Part shown: positions 14,215-27,065 of the stretch, in pieces
Position numbering within the stretch: position 1 is the stretch's first letter
How the letters are laid out: each line of letters opens with the position of its first letter
Source: Otis tarda
Lineage: Eukaryota > Chordata > Aves > Otidiformes > Otididae
Direction of reading: 5' to 3'
DNA length: 64,000 bases
Assembly (NCBI GenBank): GCA_026413225.1
Contig: CM048560.1
Span: 15,022,001-15,086,000, forward strand
Program-made: the position numbers and the translations under genes
The notes under the pieces: generated by a model
Database searches by the model: none
What the model was told of the DNA's origin: nothing
The model's input: only the letters and a program-made list of their open reading frames with translations

Positions 14215-17200
14215 AAACGAAAAAAAGAAAATAAATAGAATCCTTTAAAGATAGACAGCAATTGTGAAAAAAGTATACAGCAAGCTCAAAGCCTACAAAT
14301 GCTGTGGATTTATGAAAAGAACAACTATAATATTATTCTAACTTCTGAAAACCCTTAGATATGGCTCCACAAACAGGTTCCACCTGGGAGGTTAAGTGTG
14401 GATTTACAGCACATTTACTGCTCTACAGTATCTACCCACATGTGTGCTTTTACTGTCCAGTAAATGCAAGGCACCTTATATCACATTCATTGTCCAGTTT
14501 ATGCAAATTCAACTATATCTGAATCTCAGAACACTATCATTAAAAACACATGCATCTGAGGTGATAACAACAGCGGGTCCTGAACGACACCAGCAAACAA
14601 AACCTGAAATGAAATTCAATACAACATAATGTAAGGCAATGCAAGATGATGTGAAAACAGCCTTACTGCAGGTCTGTGCATTGAACAAGCATTTAAATCT
14701 TATTATGCCTGATTACATTACACTATTTGGGCACATTTCTAGATAGCTATAAAGAAACATGATGCCTAGTACTGCTAATTCTCCACAGGTAGCAGATGGT
14801 TTCAGTGTAGTGAAAAGGTGTGTTTCAAAATCAGACCCTACATAAGGAACATAATCATGGAAAGCATGGCATCTCGTTTCAAAGATACAGAGCTCAGGGG
14901 TTAAAGGAAAAAAGTCAAATTATTTACTGGAACTTTTGCAATAAGTAGGGGAGCCAGAAGTGAGGTGCTGATGCTTTCTTTACCTTTGTCATGTTGAAGA
15001 GCAGCTGCACAGAGCATGGCTAAAATGTGAGCATCCAAATAAGGAAAAGTTATTTTATGGGACTGGGGTATCAGAAAAGTGGAACTACCAGCTACAGTCC
15101 TAAAGGAAATCTCAGTAAGCATGAAAAGCAGCAGAGCCATCTCCATAATTCCGTGAAGGAAACAAATATCTTTCTGAACACCTCAGGCAGCCCAATCACA
15201 TCAAATTCTGGCTCCACTGAACCCCACTGCCTCTGTAGTCTTGCAGGAGACAAGACAAGCTTATTTCTACGGCATTTTTCCATAGGGAAAGAAATTTTTG
15301 TGTTAGAAAATAAAGAGAGTAAATATTCGCACTCAAGGCAAATTAGACCATCCGTCACTAACTCCCTGTAAGCACAAGCTTGTTTTACTTGATGCAGACT
15401 TTGGCTCACAAGCATCCTTGTGAGCCTGTCCCACCCTCACCTGAACGCAACCCTTCCATGGGACCTGCCAGAAATCAGAAGAGGCAGCTGCCTTTTCCAG
15501 ATCATGGGCTGGGGAGCAAAGAAAGATGTTTTAGTACCCCTTTGTGCTGTAACCCTTTAGGTAGAGAAATGGGCTTGGCAAACTTCTCACCAGCTCCTGT
15601 GAATTTATGCTCTTTGAGACTAGTGTGAGTGAGGACAACCAGGCCCAGCATTTTACATTTGATATCCAAAGTTCAAAAGGAATTAAACGAACGTGAGGTT
15701 TTGCAAGGAGGAGAGGCTTTTCCCCCAGGTATCTTCAAAGAGACTGGCAAAAGACAGCATTGTTTATTCCACCCCTGACTCCTGGCCCAGAGGAAGCCCT
15801 CTCATACAGAATTATCCCTGTACCATCCTGGCAGGGAGCAGGTCTGTACAGAGGCTGGGTCTGGTTTCCAAAGTGCGGCTCAGCTGAAGGAGGAGCCAGG
15901 ACCTCCCCATGCAGAGAAAGGTTGCAAGTGCTCAGCGCTGCTCGTGAGCTCTACGTGGAGTACTCTGTGTCAGCTGTCCAACAAAACCAGCAACAGTTCA
16001 AATGGGGTTCTTACTATTTGCAGAAGCTTAATACATTTTTGCTGCGATTATACCCACACAGGATCTGTTTGAGATTTAAAATTTCTGTGTCCCATGGAAT
16101 GTAACTGAGACAAAGGGAGGAGATTCACCAGGACTGACCCCCTGTTCCAGCAAATGAGGCGCATCCCGTATCATCAGCTTCAGTTTCCTACAGCCCAGGG
16201 TAGCAGCCTCTTCCTTCCTCAGACCAGAAACCACACTGAAGGCATGTCAAAGCTTTTCTGGAAAAGCATTTTTCATAGAAAATACTACATTCCCCAAGAA
16301 AGTTTTGGTTTCAACAAATTGCTACTTTCTGACATTAGTTTTGTTGAAAGATTTCCGACCAGTTCTGTAAATATAAAATTAAGTCTGCTGTACAAAAATA
16401 AACATTTACAGAAAGCCAGATAATACAAATTTGGAAAACTGTTAATTACAGCTAAACACAAAGCATATGTCTGTTACTAATGTATATTAAAAATACAGTT
16501 AAATATAGCAGTTTGTTTTCCATCGCTACAGCTATGTAACAGCTCTTGCAAAATGAGATGTGAGAGGGCAACATCTTGAGATAGCACATTAGTGTCTACT
16601 GTGGTCACTTTACAGGTGTCCTATGGATGTCACATGTACTGAAGACAAAACACTGCTTTTCATGGACCTTTGACATGTAAAATGCAAGCATCAACTCTGC
16701 CTCCTTTATGAAGCACAGCAAATCCTGAATCAAAGGTATTTCCTCTTAGAGCTGCCATGGCTCAACAGTGAGCAGGCCTGAAAAGTCTTTGGTAGCAACT
16801 TACAGCAGGATTTGGTTATACATACAGCATCTATCATCTTGGAAGAGTTGGTTAGTGCCTACAGAGTCTACTGCTGGTAGCTCACCAGAAGCTATGGAAG
16901 CTGTCCTCCAGAGTTAAGAGAGGAAAATAAGTATGTAATACAAATAGAGTGGTTAGGATCAGCTTTGAAGTTAAGGATGTGACATGTCTTTCACAGAAAT
17001 GGGCCAAACAACCTTTTCCTGTAAGTGTCATTCATTGCTCCTCATGCAGATAGGGGAAAGACAACGAATTGTCTACGCTCTAATCTGGAGTCTGTTCCCA
17101 AAAGCAGACTGGCTCACAGCACTGTTGCTTTGCCACAAGCAGGGAGCAGGCCTGACTGGAGCCAGCCGCCACAAGCCTGTGCAAGTGCACGCCTGCCTAC

Positions 17201-17349
17201 CTCGCCACAGACTCCCCCGGCCAGACTGAACGCAGCCCACAGACATTTCTACACTGGTGACCAAACATATTGGATCCACTCACAAGAGCATGGCTGCCAG
17301 CAGGAACCAAGCCCAGGACTTTCAGTTTCAGCAGCACAAGTCACTACTA

Positions 17350-17480
17350 CCAAAACCAAAATAAAAATCCACGAACATCATAATAAAAAAAAACAAACCA
17401 TCAAAACACACACACAAAAAGAAGGGAAGAAAGAAAAAAAAACTAAACAAAACAAAAAAAAACCCACACAACCCACAGAT
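17350..17480. repeat. A-rich low-complexity region
   Basis: About 130 bp made almost only of A and C with a few G (AAAC, ACAC, AAAGAAGGG and AACCC elements). It creates an artificial 170-codon open frame on the + strand that I do not regard as a gene. Confidence 0.85.
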
Positions 17481-19343
17481 ACACCTAATCCATCTTCCAG
17501 CAAAACAGAAATCACTACACAAAAAAATATTGGGTGAACAACAGCAGAATAAAGACCCTAAAGCCACAGACATTCTGGTCACATTTGCACTAACCTGAGC
17601 ATCTCATTGCTATCCTCCAAGGTGGAGTTTGGCCTTTTCCCACCAAATGCTTAGTTAAAATCTAGACACAATCAATAAGCATTCCAGAGCAGATACTATT
17701 TTCTGCATGTGTGGAGAGTTTCCTAAATCGTCTGTATACTACGCCTGAGTTGTAGTACAACCTTGCATCCTCCCCTTGCCCAGAAGCTAAGCTCTCGTTA
17801 CACTAAAAGGAATTAAGAAAAGCTGGAAGTGTTCAGAACATGGGGTGGGTTGTTTCTATCATAATAATGACTGTCATGCATTTAGGTTTTACAAAGCTGG
17901 TTACATATCTAGAACAGATACACACACAAGAAAGTCAAATGCAATAAAGTGAATTTGACATTCCTAACTAGTGGCTACTGAATTTCTTTGATAATGCTAC
18001 AGACAAAAGTTGAAAATAGCAGTAGAAAAATATTTGTTCCTGTACAAAAAAATTAAAACTTAATATTACAGAAGAAAACCTCATTGAAGTTTTATCACAT
18101 TTTGCCCTTGCTGAATAGTCTTGGCTTCAGCAGCTGCTACATGAAATGTAACTGTCACCACAGTGAATAAATAAGTAAGTAGTGCTATAATGCAGCTGCC
18201 CCCAGTAATAGCATTAGTATAAAGCCTTTAGTGGTAACCACAGACCAAACCAGAAATGCACTCTGACTTTATAAATATGTGCTTTCATGTCATTGAACAT
18301 CTCAGTCTGTAGGCTATAAAGCATATATACCAGGACCTGCCATTAATTTTTCTCTCTCCTTCAGAAAGAACGGAAAATAGCGGATATCTTGCCCACTGCT
18401 AATTTTGGCTTCCGCCCTATAAGACACTTCTAATGAAAAACAAAATCTTCAGGTCCTCTCTACCTCTGGCTTCTTCTCCAGCACTAAAAGAGTCCCTCTC
18501 ATCTCTCCCCATAGCCAACGCTACCACAAACCCTCTTCCCCCTTTCAAGATTTGTAATACAGCCCCCCAACCACCCACAAGCAAAACATGGGTGCTGGAA
18601 CAACGCCTGTGGGAAAAGGGACAAGGCGAGATCAACTCCCTCATCTACACCAGTATGTAGATTTCATCAGAATACTGATTTCAGGGGGAAAAAGATCCCG
18701 TTCATTTTACTAGGCAACTTCAAGAGTAACAGACCTACACAGATGGACAACAGTGTAACAAACAGATATTTGACAGTATGAAAAAACCACCAGTTGCTGA
18801 CAAACCGTTTTTATTAGTTTTAATTTTAATAGTTTGTACTTTTTTTTTTTAATTCTCCTATAGAATCTCAGTTAAATATAATCTTAAACACAATCATAAC
18901 GCTTCAAGCCAAATGATTTCTTTAGTAGGCAAGCTCTTTTCACAGAAATGAAAGAATTATTTCATAAGGTCATCCTCAGCGACTTTGCCCAAAGAGAGAT
19001 GAAAACATTAACAAGGATCTCTTCTGCATTCTAGAGAAAAATAATATTTAAACGAAAAACAAAAGCAAGCAAGAGCCAGGTGGGAAGTCTTGCTATCTAC
19101 CCGTTCAGCACTTCTGAAAACAAATCAATTCAGTCGTCTGCAAGCTTGGCCATAAGCTCCCTGCAGGAATTACAGCTCATGCATATACAAGCCTCAAAGA
19201 GTTCTGCTCAAAGCTTAACCACATGGCAGAAAAATATCACCAGTCTTACTGTATAAGATAGCTCAAGTTATAACATCCCATTTTGGAAAAGGTGAAAGAA
19301 CCAGGTAGGCACTGGTGAGGTGACAGAAATCATTTAAAATTTC

Positions 19344-19430
19344 CAGATGTCCCTGCTCCTTGCAGGGGGGTTGGACTAGATGACCTTTGAAGGTCCCTTC
19401 CAACCCTAATCATTCTATGATTCTATGATT
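19344..19430 (+). mobile_element. CR1 LINE fragment, 3' end only
   Basis: The last roughly 87 bp of a CR1 non-LTR retrotransposon in + orientation. Visible features are the conserved GGTTGGACTAGATGACC segment, the AGGTCCCTTCCAACCCTAA segment, and the terminal tandem ATTCTATG octamers that mark the 3' end of avian CR1. It is severely 5'-truncated, as is usual for this family, and carries no coding sequence. It is close in sequence to the other young copies at 26.2 and 41.9 kb, with a few substitutions in the first 25 bases. Confidence 0.95.
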
Positions 19431-19672
19431 TAGCAGTTATGCAAAAAAAAAAAAACCCTAACAAAACTAAAGCAGTTATGAAGGAAAGTGTATGAGTGTA
19501 CAGAAGTTTAAGGCTTAAAGATAAGAGTAGGGCTACAGTACTGAATACTAAATTCAAATGAACGCACTAGGATTTCCTCCTTTCCCCACTGCAAAGATGT
19601 TGACTGAAAAAAGTCTAGGATAAAGCAGTACCTGTGTTTTCTGAAAGGAACTCTTTCATTTTATTGAATTTT

Positions 19673-19708
19673 GGGGGGGTTGGTTTGTTTGTTTGGTTGT
19701 TTGTTTGT
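19673..19708. repeat. G run plus (GTTT)n simple repeat
   Basis: Seven G, then GTTGGTTTG and repeated GTTT units. It is the complementary-strand counterpart of the AAAC/AACC-type tracts seen elsewhere in the window. Confidence 0.85.
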
Positions 19709-21619
19709 GAGTTTTTTTTATATTGCTGGTTTCTGTCCCTCCCTCTCATGTTATAATTTCAGTTTTATGCAGGAGTGTGGTGCATCACACAGTCATGCTC
19801 AGGTAGCTCTTTGAAAGGATGAACACAAAACAAGTGTGTTTCCCAAAAAGCCTGCCCACAGGCCAGGTCAGAAAACAGAATGGAATGAAAGAAAGGCAGG
19901 GTGTCACTGCTGAATGGCATTTTCCTCCTCAGCTGACAGATAACCAAGAGGGAAACATTTTGCTGCACGTCACTACAGGAGGAGTTGACACTAGCAGGGC
20001 TCTCCTATCACAAATGCTTATTCCCTACCCATGAGTAATTATGTAGTGTGGTATCTCTGAAATACTTACTTAAGTGATTATGGGGGCTGTGTGATTACAT
20101 TCAAATAAAACTCAATTCTTTATGTAGTATTTGGAGTTTTAAGGAGACAAGTTGATCATCCTAAACACCCATTGCCATTCAGAAAACCCGCAGATCAGAT
20201 TCTGAATAGGAATGGGATCATGCTTTACCTCTGAGACATTTCATCAAGAGAGAGAAGCATGCACCAGAAAAGCAGCCCAAAACACTAAATGAATACAATA
20301 ATTAACACTAGCAAACACCCCCTCTCCAAAAAAAAAAAACCAAACCACCCCTCAACACACAAGCCTGCTCCCCCTTTTAAGACATCACATGAGAGAGATG
20401 AGAGGGAAACAAACTCAGTGATTTTTTTTTTCCACTTAGGCACGCTCTGGTAACAGCTGAATTATATTCAACATTTTTTAAAGTGAACAAAAAAAAAAAA
20501 GGTGCAGCTCAAGCCAGACACCAGGTTGACAACTTCAGGTTCAATGGTTTAAAAAAAAAAAAGAAAATAATCAGACAACATCATAAGAAGTTAAAGCCAT
20601 GGTGTAAGTTATAAGTTTGCCCTTTGCACCTATGTAATGCAATTTCAGTATTTTATATCATTGCACAATACACTTGCAATAGTAGACAACCTTGCCACAG
20701 ACACCTCTTAGACTGTGACTCTGATCCACAACTGTACAAAACACCTCCCCTCCTCTGTGTTTATCTTTAAAGATTATAGTATTGGAGCTCACAACAGAGG
20801 AAAGCCAGCACCTACCAGCCCACCACCACTCCACACCATTCAGGATAGCCCAATCTAGACAAGGAATGCTGCTTTCCCACCACAGTTTCCTTCCCTCAGT
20901 CTCTGCTCCATTGGTTGAAAAGCAACAATACCTCAACTAGTATTTAATTTTAAACTTGTTGTGTGTTCAATTTGTCCTCTCCAAAAGGGGTCTTAAGTCA
21001 GAAAGGAAAGCAAAAGCAAATCACTGCCACACTACCCTGCATAGTAAGCAACCCAGCGGTACCTAGAAGGTAGGTAGCCAGCTCCACTGTTAGAAGGCTG
21101 AAGGAGGAAGATTAAAAGCTCCAGATACCAGGGAAAAGCCAATCTCTTACATCAATTTTTAAGCAAGCAGCCTGATTTTCCAAAACAGCTGAGCTTGCAG
21201 CTCTTAGGGTTGTGAAGAGGCAGCATTATATACTCAGGCCACATGCCTAGGCGCCCAGTTGCACACTATTTTTGAAAGTTGTATTATAGATCTGCTTATT
21301 TTGACTCTTTATTTGGCTTTTACCACTGTCCTAATTACCAGGTTTCAAGAACTTCCAGATGTACGTATTAACAGTGCTGGCAACTTTCCTAGAGAAAAAC
21401 AAATCTCATCTTTGAGTTGTGCTTGGCAACATCTAACTTTTACGAGTGCACATCTACACTGCCTGCCACAAAGACAGAAAGCCACGTTGGGCCCAAACTC
21501 TCCATTCCCCCAGAGAGAATTACAGATATGAAAAAAGAAAATCAAAAGGCTTTGTGATTCCTCTGTGGCACACTGAGCCCGTAAAACTAAACCCATTTTA
21601 TTTCATCATATTCAAATCC

Positions 21620-21700
21620 CCAAAGTTCTAGTGAAATTTAATTATACCTTCACTTTGCATAATTAAACAGTCATTGCATGGCTTTCTACAGCATATAAAA
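21620..21700. promoter_or_regulatory. POU/homeodomain-like motif cluster
   Basis: A TTTGCATAATTAAA sequence at 21654-21667 joins an octamer-like half (TTTGCAT) to a TAATTA homeodomain core, with another TTTAATTATA at about 21636. Such composite sites occur in neural and developmental enhancers. This is a motif call only, with no conservation test. Confidence 0.2.
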
Positions 21701-23530
21701 TGACTGACGAGTGTAGTGGTAAAACTTTCAGAAGTACTAAGTGGTTTAGGAGGCTACAGGTACATCTAGAGAGCAGCTAACTTGCATAAAGGCAGCACTA
21801 TTTTGTTTGCTCAGCGGGATTAAGTAGCTCTCCACATATGCCATGTTTTTGCAGCTCAACTATTTCTGATATTTTATCTACCCAATTTACAGCTAGCTCA
21901 AGTAATTGCATCATGTATAACAGATATATCCAAAATCCTGCTGATTATCAGATGGGACTCAATATCTTAGTCACGAAGGAATTGGAAAGGTTTGCAGTTT
22001 GGTGGAGCGGTAGCTGCAGTACCATCAACTGAACCCTTAGCACTGGTTCTTTCCAGTACATTAATTGAGTGAGAAACAGCATTTTTTTCCTCCCTCTGCA
22101 CTAAAACTACTCATATTACTGGAAGCTTTCGATCTCAGTTGGTGTATGCCCTGAAGGAGGGCTTAAATAAAATTCACCGTGTTTCGGTAGGTTTCTTCTT
22201 CCTTGGTTTTCTATGCCATGTTTGTCCTTGTCGTGCCCCAGCCAGCTGTCCTCAATTCATTCCTGTTTGAGCAGAGGTGCTAATGGGCTATGGTATCTCT
22301 GACAGCAGAGTATAAAAGCTTTTTTTAACTTTTTTACTTTTGGAAAACTGGTATTTTGTAAGCAGCTAGAACAGAATTCAAGCGTATTGTTTGAAGTAGT
22401 ATCTCTGATTTTGTTTTCTCTCCCTCATTCCCTTGTCTTTTCAAAGACCTTTGCTATTAGAACCATTTCTGAAGCTAAAGGATGCAGCTCACAGAATCCT
22501 TTCTTTATACAGCAACATAGGCAATAGGGGCTTTTCAGTCAATACATTAAGCACAGAATGTAATTAATGATAATGTGCTTTGAGAATACGTTTTATGTGC
22601 TAGGTGAAGAGTAATGGTTTCTTACCATTCTTCTCAGAAATTCTACAGAAACTCTTCACTGTGCCCAGAGTGCTACTACTTTGTATACAAAATTTCTGAT
22701 CAAGGATAACACAAGTTGATTTGACTATAGCAAATATCTTGCTTTTCTTTTCAATTCAGTCTTGTTTTAGTAAGTCAGTAGGTCATAACTTAAGAGAGCA
22801 TTTCTACGCACAACATATAACCTATAAATGTAACTTGTAATAAAACCTGACAAAACATTAGCTAGGGGTCCTGTCTGAAAAACACATTGTGCTGTACTTC
22901 AAGTAGTGAAACAGGTGTTTTAACTTATTTTACAGGTTTGTATTTAAGTACAATTCTAACACAGAATGGTAAAACCAAAATGAAAAAAAAAAAACAAAAC
23001 CCACACATGTATGAGTAATATATACATAGCAAGATGTGAAAATATAAATAATGTAACTGTATGGCTGTAAGTGAAACTGCTGAGACAATCAGGCAAAAGT
23101 CAAATAAGAGCAGCATTCCCTGTTTTAGTCCCCAGTCATAAGATGGATGGTCTTCTCATATTTTTTAGAAAGGTTAGAATAGTTCCTTTTCTTGACACAC
23201 TATTACCACACTCCCTAGATGAAACATTTTTCACTTGGCTTCTATTACTCAGTTTCTAAAAACACTCCTTAACCTGGCTCGATCATGGTGACCGTGCAGA
23301 GCACATAGACCCAATTACAGCAATTCTGTGATTTAGTATTTCCAGAGATCCACGTGTAGCTGATAGATGCACATAGGGAAAGGCCACCTAAAGTTTATAG
23401 TGTACACACAGATGGAATAACAATACAGGAGGCAGCTTGATGGAGGAAAAACAACCTTGTAAGTCCACCAGATTGCATAAACTAAAAATGGAATAGGTAA
23501 GGCTGATGAGAGACTCATAGAGAGGTAGAT

Positions 23531-23548
23531 GGGGCGGGGGGGGGGGCG
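23531..23548 (+). repeat. Poly-G tract
   Basis: GGGGC followed by a run of about 11 G and CGC. It can form G-quadruplex-like structure and is likely to be difficult to sequence. It is followed directly by an A run. Confidence 0.85.
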
Positions 23549-24749
23549 CAAAAAAAGTTTTGAACAGGAAACAACTGAAAGCAGAAGCAGCATATTATGA
23601 GAAACTGAAAGTCAGATTATCAGGTTTGGACCACAGCACAGTAACAGAGATTGCTTCTGTCCTGACCCTGGGCCTAGCCACATTTTCGTAAGGGGATACC
23701 AGAAGCCAACACAGACAGACATGAAAATCACTGGAAAACAGTTGTCCAACAGGCAGCTGACAGATGCAAAAATAAAAACTGAATTAAGAAAAAAAAAAAA
23801 AACCACCTACTTTTTCTTAGAAGATCCAGCCTGAGGAGCTGCAGCACTACAAACACCCCATAGCCTTTACAGACCCACTCAACTGAGGGATCCCTAAATT
23901 GTTTTCTGACACCTGGAGCCGAGAGGACCTTCAGCTGGGAGCGATGCTCCCCCACCCCAAGCGCACAGCTGTGGCAGTGTGAGGGCATTGCCACCTCCAC
24001 CTGCCCGCTGCCACCCCTCTGCCTGCTCTGCAAGAGAGTCAGAGGAAAGTTCACACGCCAACATCTTAGCTGCCCCACCTCAAACTTGGTGTTTTAATGC
24101 AAATCTGCCTTTGACATCAATTTGAGCTACACCACACCTCACCAGCTGAGGTACAACTGTATTTTTCTCCCATGCAGGGAGCAAACCACCAGAGACACAA
24201 ATATCTTAAACTGCTGCTGGAAAACTTGCTGCCGCCGAGGTGTCAGATGTGTTATGTGCATGGAAATAGCACAGGTGTCCTGAGTGGGACAGCCATGCAC
24301 CAGGCCTCTTCTCACCCTCCTGCTTTACCCTATGTCCTCCGTGAGGGGGTATTCCACCAGGCATGGGGAGGTGCTCCCCAGTGAATCGCATCCTACTTGT
24401 ACTTGATAATTTATCTATACCATAAACAATGTTGTAAACTAGAAAAGCATTTGCCTTGCAGCTTCCTTTTACTTGAGCACAATGCCAATTTGGGGAGGTG
24501 GAAAAAGAAAACGGTGGGGGCAAACTCAATTACCTGCTCTAGCACTCTAAGACTAACTCTTGGAAACAAAGCTGTAGCATCGCTGCAAGTGTCATCACTA
24601 AAACCAACAACGAACACAAAGGATTTAAAAAACAATCTTCACTTACAAATGCACATTGATTTTCAATAAAGCCATTTGCACATTTTTTTGCTGGGACTCC
24701 AGGTTGACTGTCACCACTGATTTACAGACAAGATATCTCTATATAATAC

Positions 24750-24771
24750 TATTACTATTATTATTATTATT
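24750..24771. repeat. (ATT)n microsatellite
   Basis: A short run of ATT/ACT units followed by about five perfect ATT units. Confidence 0.9.
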
Positions 24772-26232
24772 TTCTAAGCATTAAGTATTTTTTTAAGCAT
24801 TTCTACTTCCAACTGTGAGGAAAATAATACAAAAGCAAAAAAAAAAAGAAGAGAAAAATGCCATTTGATTGTCTTTTCTTTCCTGGTAAAATTGCCTAGA
24901 AAGCTGAAAGAACACATAACCTTACTGGATAAAGAGGTATTTGTTTTGAAACAGCAACACAGATCATATTGGCTTTTCACCAGCAATGCTGCTAACAGAC
25001 CAACCACAGGAAATTAAGAACGGACAGCTTTGGGAAAGCTTTTCATGATTCACATTCTGGGTGAGCAGCAATTTTTTTCTTCCTCTCTCAGCATCTTTCC
25101 CACATACTGGAAGGCTGTCATGCAAGAGCAAGAGGTCATGTGAAGAAATTAAAGTAATACAACTGGCTGATATAGGTCAACCTGGTGATAGCAGACCTTC
25201 TGATTCAGGACTGCCTTAATTTGGCTAACAAGTAGCATAGCCCCTGAAAGAGCAATCAGAGCAAAAATGTACGAGTAGAAACAGGGTAAAGAAGTAAAAA
25301 GCCTCTGTTTGGTGATGCTGGGCACTTCACAGACATGCTTGGAAGTACAAAAGGAGGAAACCTTAGAACAAACCCCTTGCCTATTTGTCATCCACACACA
25401 GTACCTATGGGATCTGATTTCACTTTCCAAATAGATGTAACTACAGCTGCTTCACTTGCAAGATGTCTCCTAACGCCATTGATGAATAGCCCTACATTTA
25501 TCACCCAGAGACACCGATCAGAAAGGAGTCTGCCTTGTGCTCCAGATTTCAGTAAAAGTGCCTGAAACCATGAAATGCCACAGACAACCACGGACTCACC
25601 TGGGAGTAATGATGCCATTGTTATGACTCCTAAATAGTTTTCAGACCCTGTCAAAACAAAAAGCAAGCACGCGATTGGAATGGTTAACAGTGACCAAGGG
25701 GATTTTTACACTGGAGGCAGGGCCTCTTTCAAGCCCACATCTTTTTCATCCGCCTGGGTCCCCGGCTCTTTGCCAGGAGCCGCCCAGCGAGGGCTACCAG
25801 CCCGCCTGGCCTGCTTCAGGGCCAGGAACCTGGTACAGTCATCAGTTCTACATTCCACCCATTAGTATCAATATTTAATATCAAATACTTAGCGCCAATA
25901 TTTAACAGGGATAAATGAGATGACCCAGATATAATTATAGACTTCTCAGCCCAATGTGAAACCAGGGGAAAATAATGAAGTGCCTGATACAGGATGCGGC
26001 TAAAAAAAGTTATGAAAGGTGGTGTGATGTCAAACAACATGATTTTATGGGGAAAAAAATGGATCTTTTCAAGCAGTTGTTACCTTTCTTTAGAAAAATA
26101 CAAGTTTCAGTGAGAAGGGTAATGTACTTCTCTTTATGTATGGTATTTGACTTGGTAGTCCTGTTAAAGGAGATCAAATGATACAAGATCAACACAGTAA
26201 ACAATTAATGTGTTAAAAACAAGGGGTCAGGT

Positions 26233-26847
26233 TTCATAGAATCATAGAATCATAGAATGGTTAGGGTTGGAAGGGACCTTCAAAGGTCATCTAGTCCAAC
26301 TCCCCTGCAAGAAGCAGGGACATCCCTGACTAGATCAGGTTGCTCAGAGCCTCATCCAGCCTGGCCTTGAACATTTCCAGGGATGGGCATCCACCACCTC
26401 TCTGGGCAACCTGTTCCAGTGCTCTACAACTCTCATTGTAAAAAATTTTTTTCTAATATCTAAACCTACCTCCTTCTAATTTAAACCCATTACCCCTTGT
26501 CCTTTTGCAACAGGCCCTACTGAACAGCCTCTCCCCATCTTTCCTGTAGGCCCCCTTGAGGTACTGGAAGACCGCTATCAGGTCTCCCCGGAGCCTCCTC
26601 TTCTCCAGGCTGAACAGCCCCAACTCTCTCAGCCTGTCCTCATAGGAGAGGTGCTCCAGCCCTCTGATCATCTTTGTGGCCCTCCTCTGGACCTTCTCCA
26701 ACTGGTCCATGTCCTTCTTATGTTGGGGACTCCAGAACTGGACGCAGTACTCCAGGCAGGGTCTCACCAGGGCAGAGTAGAGGGGCAGAATCACCTCCCT
26801 CGACCTGCTGGCCACGCTCCTCTTGATGCAGCCCAGAATGCGGGCTT
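26233..26847 (-). mobile_element. CR1 LINE fragment with ORF2 C-terminus
   Basis: A 5'-truncated CR1 of about 615 bp in minus orientation, the longest retrotransposon piece in the window. Its 3' end, at the low coordinate, has three tandem ATTCTATG octamers. Reading on the minus strand from about 26845 to 26453, the frame stays open for about 130 codons. It encodes the part of the CR1 ORF2 protein that follows the reverse-transcriptase core, including [18 protein letters not shown] and [19 protein letters not shown]-type segments characteristic of the family. The frame ends early, after GGRFRY. A 5-bp deletion relative to the copy at 41.9 kb (TTAGA once instead of twice) brings in a TAG. A second, 1-bp, deletion follows in the GCC(C)CATCC segment. 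In the overlapping 225 bp it otherwise differs from the 41.9 kb copy by only about two substitutions, so both are young insertions. It has no start and no N-terminal domains, so it is not functional on its own. Confidence 0.97.
26453..26845 (-). pseudogene. CR1 ORF2 (pol) C-terminal remnant
   Basis: The coding remnant inside the CR1 at 26233-26847. In an intact CR1, ORF2 encodes an apurinic endonuclease followed by a reverse transcriptase. Only the segment downstream of the catalytic palm is present here, so the endonuclease and the catalytic aspartates are absent. The frame is uninterrupted for about 130 codons up to the 5-bp deletion that causes the premature stop. The lack of other disruptions fits a recent insertion. 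There is no ATG at the 5' edge because the element is truncated. Confidence 0.9.
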
Positions 26848-26884
26848 AATAATTTGACATAACCAACTGTAGCTGAAAAATCAT

Positions 26885-27065
26885 CACAAAGCAGGTTATT
26901 TGTAGGGAGTACGCCAAGGATTTGCCTCTTGGACCTACGCTGTCAGCATATTTCCTAGGGACGTGAAGGAAAATAGAAACTCCCAACTGAAGAAGGCTGT
27001 AGAGCAGAAGATTAGCGAGGTGGCCAGTAATGCAAGAGCACTCAAGGAGTCACATGCATTTTAGG
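26885..27065 (+). mobile_element. Decayed reverse-transcriptase fragment (probable LINE)
   Basis: Translated on the + strand across one apparent frameshift, this stretch gives GVRQGF and then LGPTL followed by an SIF-like segment and a D-V pair. That resembles the GVPQGSVLGP-type motif of non-LTR reverse transcriptases. A stop codon lies immediately before the glycine. It borders the 5' end of the young CR1 but lies on the opposite strand, so it is an older, separate insertion. The 3' boundary is uncertain: the following sequence has no FADDT-like box that I can see. The match covers only about 20 residues, so chance similarity remains possible. Confidence 0.45.

Larger units (their letters stand above)
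8946..19343. other. Noncoding DNA, no gene recognised
   Basis: No exon, RNA gene or transposon is recognisable. The longest frames (129 codons minus near 10.4-10.8 kb, 108 codons minus near 10.8-11.1 kb, 170 codons plus near 17.0-17.5 kb) lack domain signatures. The last of these owes its length to an A-rich low-complexity segment encoding Lys/Thr/Gln-rich sequence. A moderately GC-richer patch spans about 10.5-11.4 kb. Simple repeats at 11502-11538, 12030-12045, 14196-14214, 17350-17480 and around 18841 are listed separately where notable. Confidence 0.65.
19431..26232. other. Noncoding DNA, no gene recognised
   Basis: AT-rich sequence with no recognisable exon. Frames are at most 116 codons (minus, 23.7-24.1 kb) and carry no known motif. 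Simple repeats include a G/T-rich tract (19673-19708), a poly-G tract (23531-23548) and an (ATT)n tract (24750-24771). A POU/homeodomain-like motif lies at 21654-21667. A TATAAAAG sequence near 22312 has no other promoter context. Confidence 0.65.

Noticed and set aside
17025-17537. 170-codon + strand open frame
   Set aside because: The second half is an A-rich low-complexity tract giving Lys/Thr/Gln-rich sequence, and there is no domain. The openness is an artefact of simple sequence.
22309-22320. TATAAAAG box-like sequence
   Set aside because: No initiator, CpG content, exon or conserved context follows. AT-rich DNA gives such matches often.
23320-23340. TTCTGTGATTTAG resembling a CR1 octamer tail
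   Set aside because: The expected upstream CR1 3'-end boxes are absent, so it is probably chance.
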